Below are positions 9,772-23,354 of a DNA stretch of 64,000 nucleotides, piece by piece (the first letter of the stretch is position 1; every line of letters starts with the position of its first letter). This DNA is from Thamnaconus septentrionalis. Its lineage: Eukaryota; Chordata; Actinopteri; Tetraodontiformes; Monacanthidae. The stretch lies in contig CM020509.1 in assembly GCA_009823395.1 (NCBI GenBank), positions 21,489,501 through 21,553,500 of the forward strand, in the 5' to 3' direction. The notes under the pieces were generated by a model. It saw only the letters and a list, made by a program, of their open reading frames with translations. It did no database searches and was not told where the DNA came from. The position numbers and the translations under genes were made by a program.

Positions 9772-12624
9772 GCACTTGCATATAAACAAAACGAGGCCAA
9801 TGTGAGGCGCACGTAACACTCAGAAGACTCTAGAGTTCGCTCAAGGAGGGAGTGGAGACAAGAGACCAGAGACAGGTCTGTATTTTCATATATTTATATA
9901 TTGATAGCGGTGATAAACAAGGTGAAATTATCTACAGTGAGCAACAAAACCGCAAAAGAAAAATGAAATGGCCATTTAAACAAATAACACAGGACAACAA
10001 TTTCAACAAAAACCATCAAACAAAATTATCAACTGTACCATAGCCCAGCATTAATGCAGCCACCCCAACCGCAACCCTTCAGCCCACCCACAGTTCATGA
10101 CAAAAACCCACATCTGGGTTGGGGATCAAATACAACAGTCAGAATGAAATATGAGAAGGAATGAAAGTTCAGTAGAAGGGGGTGTGTATATAAATGAGTG
10201 TAAATGTATGTCAGTCTGTCATGTATGCATGTATGTGGCTGGAAGGGGGGCCACGGGCTAAGCAAGTGGGTTAGAGATTCTAATTGTGCTCCAAGGAGCC
10301 CCCTACCGGCCTGGCAGGTGGGGGGCGTTTCTGCTGTAGGCTCGCTCTAGTCCTGCTTCTTTAGCTCGCCATCTTTCATGGACCTGGCCTGAAGGACAGG
10401 ACCACAGTTCATATAAATCATTCAAATACAAATCAATCCAAAACAAGTTTGTATGTATCTAAAAGGGTTTAAAGTAAAATTAATCAACAAAAGGTCAACA
10501 CATACAAACCATATATCACAAAATTGAGGCATTTGTTTGTTCAGCATGGAAACTAGCTAAGCTAACATTAGCATAACAACTGACTCACCAGGTCACAGGC
10601 AAGGCAACACTCAGCCTTGTTCAGGTTCAGGTTGGCGCAGTGGAAGGCTCCTACAAGTCAACAACCAGTCAATGAAAAACAGGCTTGCAGTGCCAAAAAG
10701 GATCTCTGGTGGGTATATCAGAACCAACCTGTAGCTCATCTCTCATGTGGCTTCCCCCATTGCTTGATTGAGAGTGCGCCACAGAGGCCTGATATACCCA
10801 CCCGCTGGTGGTGATTGGTTACACCAACCCACCTGACCACATGACATCACACGCAGGCTGGCCATTGTTTGGCCAGCTCCACACATGTGCCCCGATGTCA
10901 TCACAAAAGGGTTGACACCCATTGGCCACCTCGACCCATGTGACCATATGATTAAGATAATTCCTGGGGCAACTGGGTTGAGCAAGAAAAACAGTTTCTC
11001 ACCCTTGCTACACTGAGCTCGGGAATTGTTGAAACTGGATGGATGGATTGTCTGTGGTCAGTCATTTCCAAAGTAGGTTAAGCATAGGCTGGATGTATAC
11101 TAAAAGTGCCAGATTGCAGTGTAAAAATTAAGTACCATAAATTCACTTTCAAAGGGTGACCCTTTGAAGGTGCTACCTGACTAAACAAGCCCACACACTC
11201 CAACATTTCAGTCACTTAGGTATTAAAATGACTTCACTTTATGATAGTGTTGGGGTGCTACATACATGTGATGAGCTGCCTGTGACTTTTTTGTCATATT
11301 CGTTCATCATCTTGTTGTTACCTTCAGCACAATGTCATTCAGTGTCTTTACAGAGCTGCAGCAATTCTCCAGCTCTCCTCTCAGGATGGTAGAACTTCAC
11401 ACAATGTCGCTCTGCAAAAGCCGAGGATGAGACAGTTTTTCTTTCCAAGTTTACAACAGAGTGCAGATTTTTATCCAAAAGAACTTGTGAGGGCGGCTTT
11501 TAATTTTTCCCGAGGATCACCGTCATAGTATTGATAGACCGACACAGCAGCTGGTTGAAGGACGGCGACCATCATTGTCCGATGAATCCTAAATGTTATT
11601 TCTTCTGGGTGAGTGCGGGATACCTATGGAGTTACAGCTGAGATGAGAAAGAGGCACATTCCATTTCTCATACTGTAGCCCGACACCAAGCCCAAAATCA
11701 ACCCAAAAGAAATGGAAAAAAAACTGATTTGATTTAATTGTGTGCAGTAAATGTTTTGTTTCCTGCTTCGGGTTCTTTATGAGCAGATCAGCAAGTTTCT
11801 GACTAAGAAGGCTGCACTGAACTGCATCGAGCACAAAATCAGTACAGAAAATGAAAGTTTAACGTTAACAAATCATTACACAAGTAACACAAGTAGTCTC
11901 CTTAAAATGCCAAATGAGTCCACTTCAAAACATGGCAAAAGAAATGGCCCAGTTGTAGTTATTCCCGTAGGTCATTTGGTACTGACCCATCGGAAAACTG
12001 AGCTTAGAATGGAGCAAACTTTCATATTTATCTAATGCAGCTCATTGATCACAGTCAGTGTTCAGAGTCTGACTTAATTTTGTAAACCTGTTTGCATGAG
12101 CTCATATTTCAAAAAGACAAAAACCACCTAAAACCAAACTAACCAACTAAAAATAATTAAAGGCTTAAAAAAATCCCTGCTGTTTACGTAAATGTTCTAT
12201 TGAGATCAACTCCAAAATGCCCTATAAAAACATGATGTAAAATCACTTGTAGTGTGCCAACCTGTAAATAATCATTCACAAAATCAGAAACACTTGGGTA
12301 ACACTGGCCAAAACCAATGTAGCAATGAAACAGTTGACACATTCAAATAAATATAGAAAAAATTATGTATGCTGGCTGCTATTAAAACATACAAAACTAA
12401 AACTACAGGACTGTCATACACAAAAAAGAGATGTAATGCAAACATTTCCTGCAAGATGTCTGCCAGCGCTCCAGCTGAGAGTCATGAAGACAAACGTTGG
12501 AGGAGGCAAGCCTGAGGGCACGAGTGTCTTACTTGATCCAGGTAGAGGACGAGTGAGCCTTGTTCTGAATCGGTGTTCAACTCATATTTTGAAATTACAC
12601 GACCGGGTCTTGTGGATAACTGCA

Positions 12625-12662
<38 letters not shown>

Positions 12663-13939
12663 CCAACATGTCATCCATCCAAATACATTTTTTCTTGTAA
12701 ACACACTGAATTGTGAAATGTTTGCCGATGTGTTTTGTGTTGGGTTACGTTTTGCAGGTCATCCCAATTGCAAGAGAAACCCCTTAACAAGCGAATTTCC
12801 AAAATTGCCATAGTTGCATTGCGCCAATTATGCATGAACCTGTATGGAGATTAAACATTGCAAAACAGCTGCGTGAGAGGGACAAAACTGAACGGTTTTA
12901 TCGTTAGTTTTATATTTTACAGCATTCTATGTTTTTGAAACGTCTTTCTTATTTTGAAGATTCACGCCAGTTTGTCTTTATGCCTGTTCTTGTTTTTGCC
13001 TTCTTGTTGATAATAAATGTTCCTACCTGCTGATTACCGGGGCCCTATTTCACCAAGGAGGTTTAATCAAAGTCCGAGCTTAACCATAAACTCTGAGTTG
13101 ATTTTCTGAGGGTTTTGAAAATCGTTTAAAATTGTTTAATATTTATAGGCATACATATAAGTGGGTGGTTGGGGCCTTGCTCAAGTGACCTCAATGGCGG
13201 TGATAAGAGTGGAGACATGCAGTGGCCACTTTACTCACCCAAATCTCCTGTTAGTCAAGGGATTCGAACCATTGGCCTGATCATGAGCTTGCTTCCCCAA
13301 CTCACTGTTGTGCCTTTGATCTGGCTTCTGTCCCGCTTTCAGCTATTTGATTGTGTTTGGCTTTTGTCTTTGCCATTTTGTTATTCATCACCCTGTGCTT
13401 CAACCAGTTTATCAGTATTTTATCATATTACAGGGTTCTTTTTTTTCTCTGCATTGATGCTCAAAAAATGATCAAAAACAGGCGGTGAATGCCAAACAAA
13501 TAGGTAGCAGAGTAAAAACTAATCGATTCAACCACAGTAATCAAGACAGGAGCAACAGTGTCAGGGATAAACATGAGTAGAACATATATATGATGCTGAT
13601 GTCCTCTAAAAACAAAATTTCTTAGATATACTCACAACACATGTATCCTCAGTCTATATATAGTTTCATCCTGGCTCTCTGTTGGGAAATATTTACCAAT
13701 GAGAATTAATTGAGAATAAGGATTTTCTTTATGGCATAAAGGGTAAAAAAAAATATGGAAAGAAGTAGAAAAATAAATGCTTAAGGTTAGAATAAAAAAG
13801 CACCTGGTATGAGCTGGACTGACAGGTTAAAGTTCCCACAGTCACTGGGTCGATCTCGAGGAAAGGTGTAATACAGTGACACCATCTGGCACAGCAAATT
13901 AGAACGATTCTTAAAGCAGTAATAAGTGATTTTCATCAG
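9772..13939. other. intergenic DNA, no gene supported
   Basis: Low-complexity and unique-looking AT-rich sequence. It contains a (CA)n run at 12625-12659 and possibly decayed repeats around 10230-11040 (GC-richer, flanked by AT-rich DNA). The short open frames here have no recognisable domains, splice sites or codon bias. Confidence 0.5.
12625..12659. repeat. (CA)n microsatellite
   Basis: About 34 bp of CA dinucleotides. Confidence 0.97.
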
Positions 13940-14547
13940 TAGCTATGTTTACATGTGCACATTTCTCCAATCCGATCTAAACCTTGGTTGATCGGAAATT
14001 CCAAATCCACTGTTTACATGGACACTAAATAAAATGATCCGATCGTGACGTGCGTATACATGCACCAAGCGTTTAATCAGAATGAATCATTTGGGCATGT
14101 GCGGAGTTGTCTAATTTTCCGGAAATAGTAGTAGTAGAAGAAGCTGTTCTTCCGCCTGTGTTGTAAATAAACGCAGCGTTGTCCGCACTCCGCACGTCCT
14201 CGGCTCTTTCACAAGCCTACAAACTTTTCCAGCGGGTTTTTATTTGTTCTATCGTTTCGTTTATGTTTCGCGAAAAAAATGACCGGCTGCCGCTAAGGCG
14301 GAAACGCGTCACGCAGACGTAGCACACATGCGCAGTGGAGATAGTCCCAGACAGGATCCGAATGGATGTGTACATGGACGCCATTCGGAATAATGATCGG
14401 CATAAACCACCTCTCTTGTTCGGAATAAAATTTAGTTCCGAACGGACCAGATCGGATCAGAATCTTCTGATTGGCGTGTTTACATGAAGCATTTTTAATC
14501 TGATTGGGCCTTTATTCCGATTATTTGTGTCCATGTAAACGCAGCTA
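13940..14547. mobile_element. MITE with GTTTACATG inverted termini
   Basis: The left end TAGCTATGTTTACATG mirrors the right end CATGTAAACGCAGCTA. Subterminal blocks with CCGATC/GATCGG and ATTCCGA/TCGGAAT are also mirrored. The flanking TA on each side fits a TA target duplication. No coding sequence. It lies about 0.3 kb beyond the last recognisable exon of the C3-like gene. Confidence 0.8.
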
Positions 14548-14862
14548 TTGTAAGAAATAAATTATAAATTGGTATGATAATCTCCAGGTTTTTTTTTTTA
14601 ATCTGGGGTAGAGTGTCACACCCACACCCTCTCTGTTGATTTCTAGCATTTTCTATCCTCTTTTTTACAAAGTCAGACTAGTCACATGTGCAAGTTAGTG
14701 CCCATCAAAAGAGCCGTCTCAATAATGGCGAAAAGCAAACACTCCTTGCTTTTCGCCAGGTCTAAAAGTCTAAAATCCTCATTAAGCCTCAAAGACCTGA
14801 ATCACATTTTGTGCGCTGAACACAGACCCCTGTGGCCAAAAGTGTGACAAAACTCTGCTTAC

Positions 14863-15140
14863 CTTCAATGTTGCTTCTCCTGTTCCTGTGGCAGACACTG
14901 TAATATTCTGGTTGATACTGTTGATCTGTCAAAAAATTGAAGACACTGTCCAATCAGCTAACAAACAGATGGTATTTATATCATTAGCTGTTAAGTGTTT
15001 GGTTAAGGGCTAGTGTCATCTTACTTTTAGCATCCTGGTTTGATAGTAGTTGTTACTGTTGAAGTTCAGCCGGACGTGCCTCAGCATGCCGGGCAATGCA
15101 ATACTGACTTCCAGGTTGGGTTTGGCTGAGCATTCTCTCG
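14863..15140 (-). CDS. C3-like exons 25-26: second half of CUB and start of MG8
   Basis: Exon 15025-15140 (reads [15 protein letters not shown]) and exon 14863-14925 (reads [14 protein letters not shown]) match the C3 segments directly after the thioester domain. Exon 25 starts in phase 1, the phase in which exon 24 ends, so skipping the lost exons keeps the frame. Exon 26 ends with a GTAAGC donor, but no further MG8 or C345C exon was found downstream. Reading through that donor would meet a stop after roughly 20 codons. Confidence 0.8.
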
Positions 15141-18100
15141 CTGTGCAAATGCACAAAATAAATGAATAAACAAATACTGTTATTACGCAACACTGCTTAA
15201 GCTTGTCAATATTTTTTTTTCCCCGCCACGCGACTCTGAGGCAATCAGGCAGTCAGATGTCACTTGTGTCCTCTTCATCACATGTGAGCCTGTTTTATTT
15301 GTCTGGCGTGTGCAACTGTGCCTGTTCTAACCAAGACACAGCGCAATCTAATTTCTCACCTGTCACCGAGATCTCCGTCATCGCAGGTGTGTCTGGAGAC
15401 AGTTCTGATGCTGGGATTGCACTGTTGAGAGTTTCGACTTGTTGACCAACTACATGGGCACAACAATAGTTTGGGTACCTACGAGCGTGTAATTGGTTGA
15501 CTCTGTCTCGCAAATGTGCTCCTTTAGACGGGTAAACTTACCAATGCCTTTATTAGCTGGGTCTAAAATGGCATTGATGACAGATTTGACTTGTGTTCCT
15601 GAAGGCTGGAGAGCACATGGCACAATGTCATTCTTTTTTTTTAATTTCCCTTCTGCCACTTACAACTTACATAACTTTAACACACAAGGTATGGGTATTT
15701 CCTTCTTTGTCCTCATTTTAATAATTATTTTTATTTTTTGCCAAATCCACCAACTAGCCAATCATTGGACATTCTGACAAACACTGCAAATCCTACTGCA
15801 TCTTTTATCGCTGCGATTGTTTTCCTCTTTTGTCATTCAAGGTGTCTCTTTGCCCAAGTCAGGTCGAGTAACTGTTTTACGTTCTTTTTTGTCCTCTAAT
15901 TTCATCCTCTCCTTCGGTGGAAGCACCTTTAGTTTCTCTTTGTACATGCAGACAAAAATAACGCTTAAGTTTTCTCTCTTACCACCACCCGCAGCATCTT
16001 CATAACTCCATCACTTAGCCAAGAATGTTTCACGGCAGCTTGGACCTCTATGGGAAATTTTCCATGCTTCATCGGAATGATGATGAAGGGCACAGCTCGT
16101 GTGGTTTGGCCACCAACACTTAATTCCTGCTGATACTTTCCACGCTTGGAGGCAGAGCTGCAAATACTTGATTCTGCGAGCAGATCCACACGTACCTTAT
16201 TGTTGAGACAGAGTTCAATGTCACTAATTTGATGTTGATTGTGACTGAAGTACTTGTCAAGGAGCTGAGAAAAGATTCAGCTCCTTCTCTGTCAGTGCTG
16301 GGTGCTGTTAGCCAACCTGGACCCGAGGAGTCAGCCAGACTTACGGTAATAGCGTCAGCCCCCAGGTTGTGGAGGATGGCCCTCACTTCAATCTGCTCTC
16401 CTCTGACAGCAGCGTAGGGCAGTCTGAGATCGATAAAGAACTCCTTGCGAACAATCACCTCTAACGGCTCACTGACACAGATACCTGAAATAAGGGAGGG
16501 ACACAAAACTATTTCACTATTTCCAATTTTACCCTTTGCCCCTCTCAATAGTTACATTGTGGTGCAGATTGCCCTGTCTCTCAGAGAAGTCATCGGCTCA
16601 AAATTATATTCCTTAATCTTGAAGCTTTGTTTCCTTATTTTTCACTACATTTCGCTGTTGTGTTTCACATTGATGCTTATTGTGGTACACAAGTCATCTG
16701 GGTTGATATTTCTTTGGGTTGTTGTTTCTGCTGGTTCTACACAAAAAGGCTGTTTGTCATTTTTAAACATGTCTTCTTCACAACTTTAGAATTATTTACT
16801 GCCGTTCAAACAACAGTTGAATCAAATCAAAGAAAAATGGTTGCCCTCCAAATTAATTGACCTCATGATTGATCAATTGATCGATTCCAAAAATAAACAA
16901 GAGCAGCGGGTCTATTTTGTTTCATGTTGTTCCAAAGGATTATGCTCCTTCTCCTCATGAAAGCACATAGAAAAAAACAACATATAATCGTACACTGCAC
17001 TACACTATCAGTAGCTAAATTGTGGTAAATTACATTAATGCCAAGTTTTAATTAATGGTTTGAGCATGACAAAAACACATGACAGTTGAGTATGTGGCAC
17101 GTAGAATCTTTAGAGAAAACAGGTATGATCTGCTTATGTAAACAAAACTCAACAAAAAACAAAACATAAGAAAATAAAACATCCCATTTCATCAGACTGT
17201 AAATCTAACTCTTGTATTTGGGGGAAAGATGAAGGATGGCATGTGTGATTGACCTGTGGGTTCAGTGTGAAAATTTATAGTTAGATGAGACTGTAACCAT
17301 TGAATTCTTACCGTGAGTCCTTGACAGGCTGATCCCAGTGAACTGCCAAGTCGTGATGGAGTCTTGCAAATGTATATCATTCAACTGTAGTGACCTAGTA
17401 AAACTAGGTCAAAGAAAGGAAAGTGACAGACTTTGTTTACACCCTCAGTCACATTGACCCTTTCCCCTCCCTTTGTGGTTTGAGCGCTAACTGATGGTGT
17501 GATGGACACACTGGTCACTGCTGCTTTGATTCAATGCACTTCAGTGTTTAGAAAGAAAAACAAAGAATTTGGTGGAATGACACAATCGCGGGTATACGAT
17601 CAAATGTGCTTGTGACCTGAATAGTACTTTACATGCTTGTCGTTCCTCCATCTTAGTTTTTTTTTTTTGGGGGAGTGTTGTGTCAGTTTGTGTTCTTTCT
17701 TTGTTTTTTGTTGTTGTTTTTGTTTTGTTTTTACCAGTTTGGCTTTTCCTGTGGGCAGCCAGAAGGTATTATGATATCCTTCCAAAGCCAACTTTCAGGG
17801 AATTTGCTGCGAGATGTTATGTCATCAACATAACTGTCATCTTCCTCTTGACCTTTGGCCAGACAAAAAAAAAGAGTGGACTGGAGGTATTTGAGCACAC
17901 ACTGGAGGTTAATGAAAATTAGCTGACAAATACATCAATGTCTTTATGTAAAGGTCTTTGTCTATTGCTATTGAAAGCCAAATATGCTGATTTTCATAAA
18001 AAAAAAAAAAAAAATTGGAATACAGACGTATGGTTTTTTTTTATAAAAATGATCTTGGCATCGCTAAGAAACTTTCACTTGTTTCTGTCAGTGCTTCTTA

Positions 18101-21100
18101 CTGCGAGCTAGTATGAGGCTGTCCTCCCTCCTCCTCTCCCGCTCCTTTTCCATTGTCTTGCAGCAGCGCAGGAAGGCCTCGGCACAGGCTTCACTATCTA
18201 CAACATACTCACTGCGCACCTCACAGGTGTATGAAAGAAGTGTGGGCTTCATGCCGTCTGTACAACATTCCCGCAGCAAAGGGCCCGCGTAATGGCTTGC
18301 TGTCAAGACAGCGGATTGGGGAGATAGAGGACATTTTTTTTTTTAAACTACGTGTGCTCTACTTTTAGTAGATCATTATTAATACATCAATACAATCATC
18401 AATACATCACTATTAAAATTCAACAAAATAATATGGATGATAAGGGTACGTAAAAAGAAAGATTTTGGTCAGGTAGTTGTTTTTTGTTATTTTTGTTTGT
18501 TTGTTTGTTTTTGTCTTTTTACCAGCGGTGGTGACCACGTCCATGATGGTTACTGCGCGTTTTCTTCTTTGCGGGGAGGAACATTTCAGCTCTGCAGACA
18601 CAACACAGGCACCCACTTATTCAGACCAACACAGCAGATGTTTTTTTTTCATTTTCTTCATTTATTTTTTTATTTTTGTGTGGAAAAAAACATTGGAAAA
18701 CTACAATCGGAAAACTTCTATCCAGGAGACAGCACTCAGACCATTGTGGATGGAGAGAGGGATGTTTCCCATTAAAACAACAGACTTTACCACATTATCT
18801 GTTGCTATTGCAGCCAGCTCCGACAACATTACTGACCCAAAATACCGCTATATCAGTGGAAGGAAAATAAAAATTGTTCTCACGTTGTCTGTAGGGGGTC
18901 CCCAGTGTTGGATTGCTGGACTGGAACGCCAGCCCAGCATCATAGAACACGTGCATAGCATCCTTCCCTCCACCAGGGGTGCAACCCGTGTCAAACTGTT
19001 CCACAATGTCCCACACCTGGATCACACAGGAACAAGGAACATCCATGAGATACGCCCAGGCTGGTTGTTTGCTTGTGATAATACCATCCAACCAGGATGT
19101 ATCTGTGAATTTATTTTTATTTTTAAATTTATCTTTGACAAGAATTTTTGTACCACTTTCTGTGTGAGACGGTATTTGTTGTTGAGCACGTAGACATCCT
19201 TGTCAACTGCAACCAGTCCCACCGTGGCTCCTGGGTCTCCGGTAACCTTCAGTACAAACCTTCTGCCAGGCAAATATGCTGGAAGTTTATTTAAGGGCTC
19301 CAGCTTCAGCTAGGTAAATGGAAGAGGCATTCAAATGGGCATTAGTTTTCTTATGTGCTATATTTGCGAAGGACGGCCACAAATACACATGATATAAGTC
19401 TGGAAATCTTGAATATCAGTAAAGGGGCAGCTGATCAAAAGCTTTCTGAAGACTGACAGATTATTGAACAAAACCCCTCATGCCAATGTTCAGACTAAGA
19501 TTAGACAGATTTTATACTTTAAGGCAGCAATTGCTTGAGGATTCGTATTGGTGCAAGAATGGGGCACTGCCCCATGGTGACCCCCTATGATGTTTAACTT
19601 TCTGGAGGACATTGTTTTTGATTTGGTTTATTTGTTTACTTCAAACAAGCATATAAAAAATAAGAATAACAAAAATCAAAATAACTAATCAGAATAACAA
19701 AAATCTCAATAAAAAGAAATAACACACAAAAAAACAGTTTGAAAAGGGAACGAGAAGAAGTATAAACTTTTCTGAAGTTCCCATCCCTTTCCGCTTTTAC
19801 TAGCCTATCCATCTAACAAATGAAATTATCCCTCTTCTTCCATATACTTACTTAGAAAGAATTTTAATATTACCTCCAAACAAATTCTTTTGGCTGTTTG
19901 CAGCAGGGGTTGTCACATTGAATTGATCCAATTTCATTTAGGGTGCACTCACTGGGCCCCTCCCCGTCTAACATATCATATCAATTTGGTTGTAATGATT
20001 CTATTGTTGTAGGTGTGGTAGAGCTCTTATCCAATCACATTTCAGGTAGCTTGTGTTGTCAAGTTGTATGAAATCTGCCTGTGGCCTTTAGAAACAGAGT
20101 AGCCTCCTGTGTCCTAGCCCACTCTGGAGAGTTCAAGTATTTCAGGGTCTTCTTCACGAGTGGGGGGTGGAATAGAATTATTGACAGATTGGTGATGATG
20201 CGGGCACAGAACCAATTGGGTCTTTAATAATAATAATATAATAATAAACTTTTATTTGTACAGCGCTAAATCACAACCAATGGCGTCTCAAAGCGCTTTA
20301 TACAATCAGAGAGAACCAACTGGGCCCCCGGAGCAAGCAAGATGCGACAGTGGCTGGGAAAAACTCCCCTGTGGGAAGAAACCTAGGGCAGAACCAGACT
20401 CCAGAGGGCCATCATCTGCCTATGAGTAGTTGGGGTGAAATACAAAAATAGAGGAGAGAGAGAAAGAGAGAAAGGAGTAGAGTGAGCCAGGGTGGCAGAC
20501 AGGACAGAGTGAAAAACAGATACACCAACCAGGCATTCACAAAACGGATATAAACACAAAGAATAGGAAATAATTCAAGGCTGCTGTCCGTGTGGGCTGT
20601 AAGTGTCCATGCTTTGGAAGGCAAGAGCCTATCCCGATGGACAATCTGCCGATAGGACAAGTCCAGGTCCTAGGCGTGGTGGTGGGACAAGCGATGACAC
20701 CAAGACCCCCAGGACAGCACAATCCAGCTCCTGGCGCAGTGGTCATCACCTGCCGGGGACACAGAGACTGCGGCAGTATCATGCATATCCAGCATACTGT
20801 ACAAAGCATAATGAGAGCTAGTTTGGACAGAGTAGATAGAGTCAAAATGAAAGAGTAATGTTGTGGATACAAGCAGCCAAAATGAGTTTCTTTCGCAGGG
20901 TGGCCAGGCTCTCCCTGCGGGACAGGGTGAGAAGCTGGGTCATGCGGGAGGAGTTCGGAGTAGAGCCGCTGCTTCTCTACATTGAGATGAACCAGATGAA
21001 GTTGCTCAGGCATCTGGTTAGGATGCCTCCTGGACGTTTTGGGGTTCCCTCAAAAGATTTGGTGGAAGTGGCGGGAAAGGGTTTCCCAGTTTCCCGGTTA

Positions 21101-23298
21101 AGGATACTGCCAGCCCGACCCGAATACGCAGTAGACAATGTTAAGTTCTATGTTGTGTGTGTGTGTAGAATAATGTTAGAAATAAAACCTTGTATTGCAT
21201 TGGATTTTGTGGAAATAGTGTCTCAGCAGCATAACCGCAAGCATACAGAACAGAGCACTCATACTAATCAAATAATCCAGAATTTGGGGATCAAAGGAGC
21301 TTCGGCGTGGTACCCTAATTGCTTAGTGTGAGCGCACCCTCCTTTCTTGCATAAGATTTCTATTTTGGAACAACCCTTGCATTTATCAACGCTTGGGTAC
21401 AAGGAGGACACTCAAGGAGTATTCAGGAACTGCCTTGGCCTTGGCTTGCAACTCGTCAGGCTTTGGTGTGTCATTGTTGTGCGTCTCACCGAGCCCATGC
21501 AGGTGTCATCCACGTCCACCCAAACAGAATCCGAAACCACTTCACTGTTGCTGGTGTGGTAGTAGGCCACGATGCGGAACGATGGCAACATCTTATCGGT
21601 GATCGGGATCCGTTCCGAAATGACTTGCCCTCTTTCACTGGAATGATGGTGGCCGACCAGTTGTCCCCTGCTCGATATCTGTGCACAGTTAGACAACGTG
21701 ACTCTGGAGGCTTAGTCACTCACCAAATTGCTGGCAAAAGCATCTCTTACCAAAAAAGTGATGTCACTCTGAAGATTTCTATTTCGGATCACGATGACTT
21801 TCATGTCATCCCCAACTGCTACTCGAGCACTGTCAATAACTGGAATGACATTCAACACAGTAGTGGCGGCAAAGATGGATCACAATCTAGAATAGATAAT
21901 TACCACTCCACTGAGTAATGGAAATATTTTCTTCACTCCCTCTCACCAATATGGATGTAGTTGTCGCTTTGAAGCCTATGAACTCTAGCTACCATGTTTG
22001 CTGACGCTTGTCTGTGTTCTGGAATTGTCTGAACAGTTGTCCTTGCCTGCAATTCAAAGCACAGAGTGACTTAAGAGGGGGAATTTGCTGAAGCAAAAGC
22101 ATGAGACAATCTAATTTGTGTAAAACTTTCACACACTCTCTGAGTGCACATGACAGGACATACCCTGATAGTCAAATCTGCGGTCGTTTGAATAATGTTG
22201 AGGGTGACTCTTGCAAAGCCGTTGGTATCGGTTGTTCCCAACTTAGTCTGAATGTCACTTTCAGATGGCACGTCAACCATTACATCTACATTTTCTGCAG
22301 GAGTTTTATCAGGATTGAGAACTTTAACCTGTCATCAGAGAAAAAAACAGCACATTTTTTGAGCACATTTGTGCTAAACCTGTTTTGTAAGACTAAACTA
22401 ATTCCTTCACTGCAAACAATGCTATCTGCATGAAGCATCCACATTTATGTCTGGCAGATTTTCCTATTTTTTGTTGAAAAGGGAGATTTTATTGAAGAGT
22501 GAAAATAATACAATTCTCCAGCCACTGCTCCCACTTACCGTAACATCAAAAATGATTCCAGATTTGTAATATGGGGGTGTGTTTTTAAAGCTGATGGTAT
22601 ACGGTGACGTGACAATTGGGATATTCTTCAATTCAGACCCCACCATTTCGCTGCCTTTGGAGTGGAAGGAGGCAAAAACAAAAACACGTCAGTCAACCCC
22701 CTCCCAAAAAAAGCTCAGACGTAACAGATATAACAGACGCTTCCCTCTCACCGCTTTCTGTGAGCACACTAACATCGACAAATATGGCGCGTCTCTGCTG
22801 TGCCAGTTCCACGGTATTAGGGAATATGTGTGTGAGGTGCGCTCTTGTCATTGTCACTTCTGCTTGGCCATTGGTGAGCTACAATGACATTAAATGCACC
22901 ATTAAATCAGTAAGAGGGAGGAGTCGCAAGTTGCTATTTACTTGGCAAACATTCTTTCTATGAGAATATGGTGAATTTGCTCACCGCCACTTTCTGGAGG
23001 GAACTTGGAAGGCTTGTTTTCTGATAGTTTGTGCTGTCTGTTTCCTCATTAATTTGTGACATAACCCCAAATACCACATAGGCCATCCCAGCCACCGGCT
23101 CCCCAAAAAGGTATCTATGAAAAGATACCAATTTGACAATGCACAAAATAAATTCAAAAGTAAATCATTAATATTTAGACATTTGTACACCAAATTACCA
23201 ATTATCCCACATGCTTTTCTTTTCCTTGCGAAAGAATGGTGTATTTCGTCAGACCAATTTTGTAGCATTCATCATTATCAATATTATTATTATTATTA

Positions 23299-23354
<56 letters not shown>

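Noticed and set aside
10617..10985. Opposed open frames near 10.6-11.0 kb
   Set aside because: No domain similarity and no codon pattern. The segment looks like an old non-coding repeat.
15847..15926. A reading segment with an acceptor that looked like an extra C3-like exon ([11 protein letters not shown]...)
   Set aside because: It has no usable donor and runs into a stop. The segment at 15542-15605 matches the expected C3 exon better and fits the splice phases.
18477..19193. A 238-codon plus-strand open frame
   Set aside because: It overlaps minus-strand C3-like exons 16 and 17 and their introns and has no domain. It is a shadow frame.
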